Shown here one piece after another: positions 62,679-64,000 of a stretch of DNA of 64,000 nt (the stretch's first letter is position 1; every line of letters starts with the position of its first letter). The position numbers and the translations under genes were made by a program. A model generated the notes under the pieces. It was not told the origin of the DNA, did not search any database, and saw only the letters and a list, made by a program, of their open reading frames with translations. The DNA is from Bacteroidota bacterium (GTDB lineage: Bacteria; Bacteroidota; Bacteroidia; Bacteroidales; F082). Location: the NCBI GenBank assembly GCA_016715945.1, contig JADJXJ010000001.1, forward strand, positions 1,612,001-1,676,000. Direction: 5' to 3'.

Positions 62679-63421
62679 ACCATCCTGGCTTCCGAAAGGT
62701 CGTACGCTTGCAGCTGGCCGGGCGCAGTCGCAAGCTGAATGCGGCCAAACTCATCAACGCCCGCAATCTTACAATCCACCAGATTACCACCGATACGGAA
62801 CTGCCTGATCTCGCCCAATCCCCGCAGGCGATTCAGATAGTTGATGCGCAGCAACTTCGCATCCCCCTGCTCAATGCGGCCGATTTCCTTTTTCATGTAA
62901 TCCATCAGCTCAGCCAACAGGCCGTGGCGGTCGTAAATTCTGCCCGAAAGCATCCGCATCGAAACAGGATTAGGGAGCTCCTCCGGAAAATCCAATTGAT
63001 TGACATTGAGCCCGATGCTGATGATGGAATGGGTGATGAGCGCACCCGAAACCGTGTTGCTGATCAGTACGCCGGCCAGTTTGCTGTTGCCCGACCAGAT
63101 ATCGTTGGGCCACTTGATGCTGACCGAGGGAATGGCAAATGCATCCATTAAACCCGCAATGGCGAGCGATACGGCCATAGTAATTTCAAACTGGCGTGAA
63201 GCAGCCAGGTGGCGCGGACACCAGCAAAAGCTCATCAAAAGGTTTTGACCCGGCGCGCTGTGCCAGGTGTTGTTTCCCTGACCACGTCCACCTGTCTGAA
63301 AATCAGCCGTAATCACTTTCCCGCAAACCGGTTCGCCCGCCTGAAGCATCTCACTCAGCAGCTTGTGGGTGGAAGTGGTCGGCCCGAGGCGCAGCATGTT
63401 ATCCGCCATGAAGTCCGTCAT
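62672..63421 (-). CDS. birA: Biotin-[acetyl-CoA-carboxylase] ligase (catalytic type)
   Basis: A 249-residue biotin protein ligase without the N-terminal HTH, so it is an enzyme and not a repressor. The ligase shows QTGGRGQGNNTWHSAPGQNLLMSF (biotinyl-AMP loop), IKWPNDIWSGNSKLAGVLI and the C-terminal SH3-like domain. It biotinylates the acetyl-CoA carboxylase carrier protein. A -7 box ends 7 bases before the ATG at 63421; starts at residue 5 or 9 (MADN, MLRL) would leave a short leader and are alternatives. Confidence 0.93.
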   Translation of the reverse strand: MTDFMADNMLRLGPTTSTHKLLSEMLQAGEPVCGKVITADFQTGGRGQGNNTWHSAPGQNLLMSFCWCPRHLAASRQFEITMAVSLAIAGLMDAFAIPSVSIKWPNDIWSGNSKLAGVLISNTVSGALITHSIISIGLNVNQLDFPEELPNPVSMRMLSGRIYDRHGLLAELMDYMKKEIGRIEQGDAKLLRINYLNRLRGLGEIRQFRIGGNLVDCKIAGVDEFGRIQLATAPGQLQAYDLSEARMVQ

Positions 63422-63428
63422 TTTCCGG

Positions 63429-63436
63429 CAAATTTA
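63429..63436 (-). promoter_or_regulatory. -7 box TAAATTTG for birA
   Basis: Exact TAnnTTTG match on the minus strand, ending 7 bases before the ATG at 63421, suggesting a leaderless or near-leaderless mRNA or a slightly later start. Confidence 0.6.
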
Positions 63437-63551
63437 AGGTTTGCCGCACTGTGCTTTGCTTCATCCCGCCGTGATAAACAATCCATAACAATAATTAACT
63501 GATTTTGAATACCTGATCAAAAGCAGCGCCGCAGGGGGTGTAAAGATTCTG

Positions 63552-63559
63552 TATTTTTG
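63552..63559 (+). promoter_or_regulatory. -7 box TATTTTTG for rsfS
   Basis: Exact TAnnTTTG match about 60 bases upstream of the rsfS ATG at 63620. Divergent from the birA promoter. Confidence 0.65.
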
Positions 63560-63609
63560 CAGATTCGAGCATCGGCTATAGCCGAACATTCGTTGTAAAC
63601 CGTTTGTTT

Positions 63610-63616
63610 AAGGAGG
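63610..63616 (+). promoter_or_regulatory. Strong Shine-Dalgarno AAGGAGG before rsfS
   Basis: AAGGAGG lies 3 bases before the ATG at 63620. Such strong SD sequences are rare in Bacteroidota and not seen elsewhere in this window on reading. The spacing is short, so the exact start may be this ATG or, less likely, the ATG at 63656. Confidence 0.7.
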
Positions 63617-63619
63617 ACA

Positions 63620-64000
63620 ATGCCCAGAAGAAAACCCCGGAAAACAGAAAACAGTATGCCCCTGCTGAGCACCGTTGTAGCCGCATTGCAGGATAAAAAA
63701 GGAAAAGACATTGTGAGTCTCGACCTCAGAACCACCCATTCATCGCTTACCGATTATTTTGTGATCTGCCACGGCACTTCCAAGACACAGGTAGATGCAC
63801 TTGCCGGAGAAGTGATTGATAAGGCGCTGACAGTTGCAGGCGCAAAACCATACAACAAAGAAGGTTTTGAAAATTCGGAATGGATTTTGATTGACTTTGT
63901 GGACGTAGTGGTGCACATTTTCCTTGAGCAGACCCGGAAATTTTATCAGCTTGAGCAGCTCTGGGCAGATGCCGCACGCACCGAACATGCCTATGCAGAG
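63620..64000 (+). CDS. rsfS: Ribosome silencing factor RsfS (partial)
   Basis: The frame is open from 63620 to the end of the window (127 codons) and continues beyond. The RsfS (Iojap/DUF143) fold is clear: IVSLDLRTTHSSLTDYFVICHGTSKTQVDALAGEV and EWILIDFVDVVVHIFLEQTRKFYQLEQLW. It binds ribosomal protein uL14 and blocks subunit joining under starvation. A basic 12-residue extension (RRKPRKTENS) precedes the fold. Head-to-head with birA, an order I associate with Bacteroidota genomes. Confidence 0.93.
   Translation, partial: MPRRKPRKTENSMPLLSTVVAALQDKKGKDIVSLDLRTTHSSLTDYFVICHGTSKTQVDALAGEVIDKALTVAGAKPYNKEGFENSEWILIDFVDVVVHIFLEQTRKFYQLEQLWADAARTEHAYAE

Overview
The window is a chromosomal stretch of a Bacteroidota bacterium, most likely an environmental relative of Bacteroidales. 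Supporting signs are type IX secretion (T9SS) C-terminal sorting domains (3-440 and the esterase at 32469), GldF/GldG, a Porin_10-type porin, DUF5686, DUF5683, DUF3276 and LruC-domain proteins, a SecA of about 1,100 residues, and at least 26 exact matches to the Bacteroidota -7 promoter box TAnnTTTG placed just upstream of gene starts. Shine-Dalgarno sequences are scarce; the strong one before rsfS is an exception. No rRNA, tRNA or CRISPR array was seen.

Layout. 1-3900: end of a T9SS cargo protein with an intrinsic terminator, a porin, a compound simple-repeat block and a His-rich heavy-metal transporter. 4250-8910: a divergent glycan block (flippase-like membrane protein, GT2 polyprenyl-phosphate glycosyltransferase, UDP-glucuronate 4-epimerase, GT39 membrane glycosyltransferase) that resembles the rhizobial system adding galacturonate to lipopolysaccharide. 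8910-12380: accessory, repeat-rich DNA holding ten 21-bp tandem repeats, a deleted IS66 element with perfect terminal inverted repeats, tsaC/sua5, an 88-residue ACT-like gene, a 114-bp direct repeat and an 8-bp C-rich array that runs into the purK promoter. 12380-26750: housekeeping genes (purK, a cyclophilin, the parA-parB-DUF5683-dapB-lepB operon, DUF3276, an E2 acyltransferase, an ExoX-like nuclease, an FAH-family hydrolase, the ftsK-lolA-DUF481 operon, purE).

26780-34110: a large LruC-domain lipoprotein, a patatin, a cupin, an alginate-export-type porin, an Rrf2 regulator with three cysteines, a secreted esterase and an SRPBCC protein. 34300-39460: alpha-glucan metabolism (SLC45-like transporter converging on an amylase-branching enzyme operon). 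39580-43180: gldF-gldG-DUF4340. 43170-49550: a lipoprotein, an rRNA methyltransferase and, divergently, a mazG-like gene leading a run of envelope genes (DUF5686, AI-2E family, YtxH-like, holin-like). 49560-60930: pyrH, a second GT39 and frr, then a patatin-Omp85 fusion, a lipoprotein, secA, a thioredoxin-like protein and coaD. 60990-64000: a NUDIX gene and pyrE whose start codons overlap head to head, an SRPBCC protein, birA, and rsfS running off the end.

Most of the window is ordinary core genome. The most distinctive material is the predicted galacturonate-transfer block, the intergenic repeat families around 2.5, 9.3 and 12 kb, and the IS66 deletion derivative. All functions are read from sequence motifs and remembered family features; no database search was possible.
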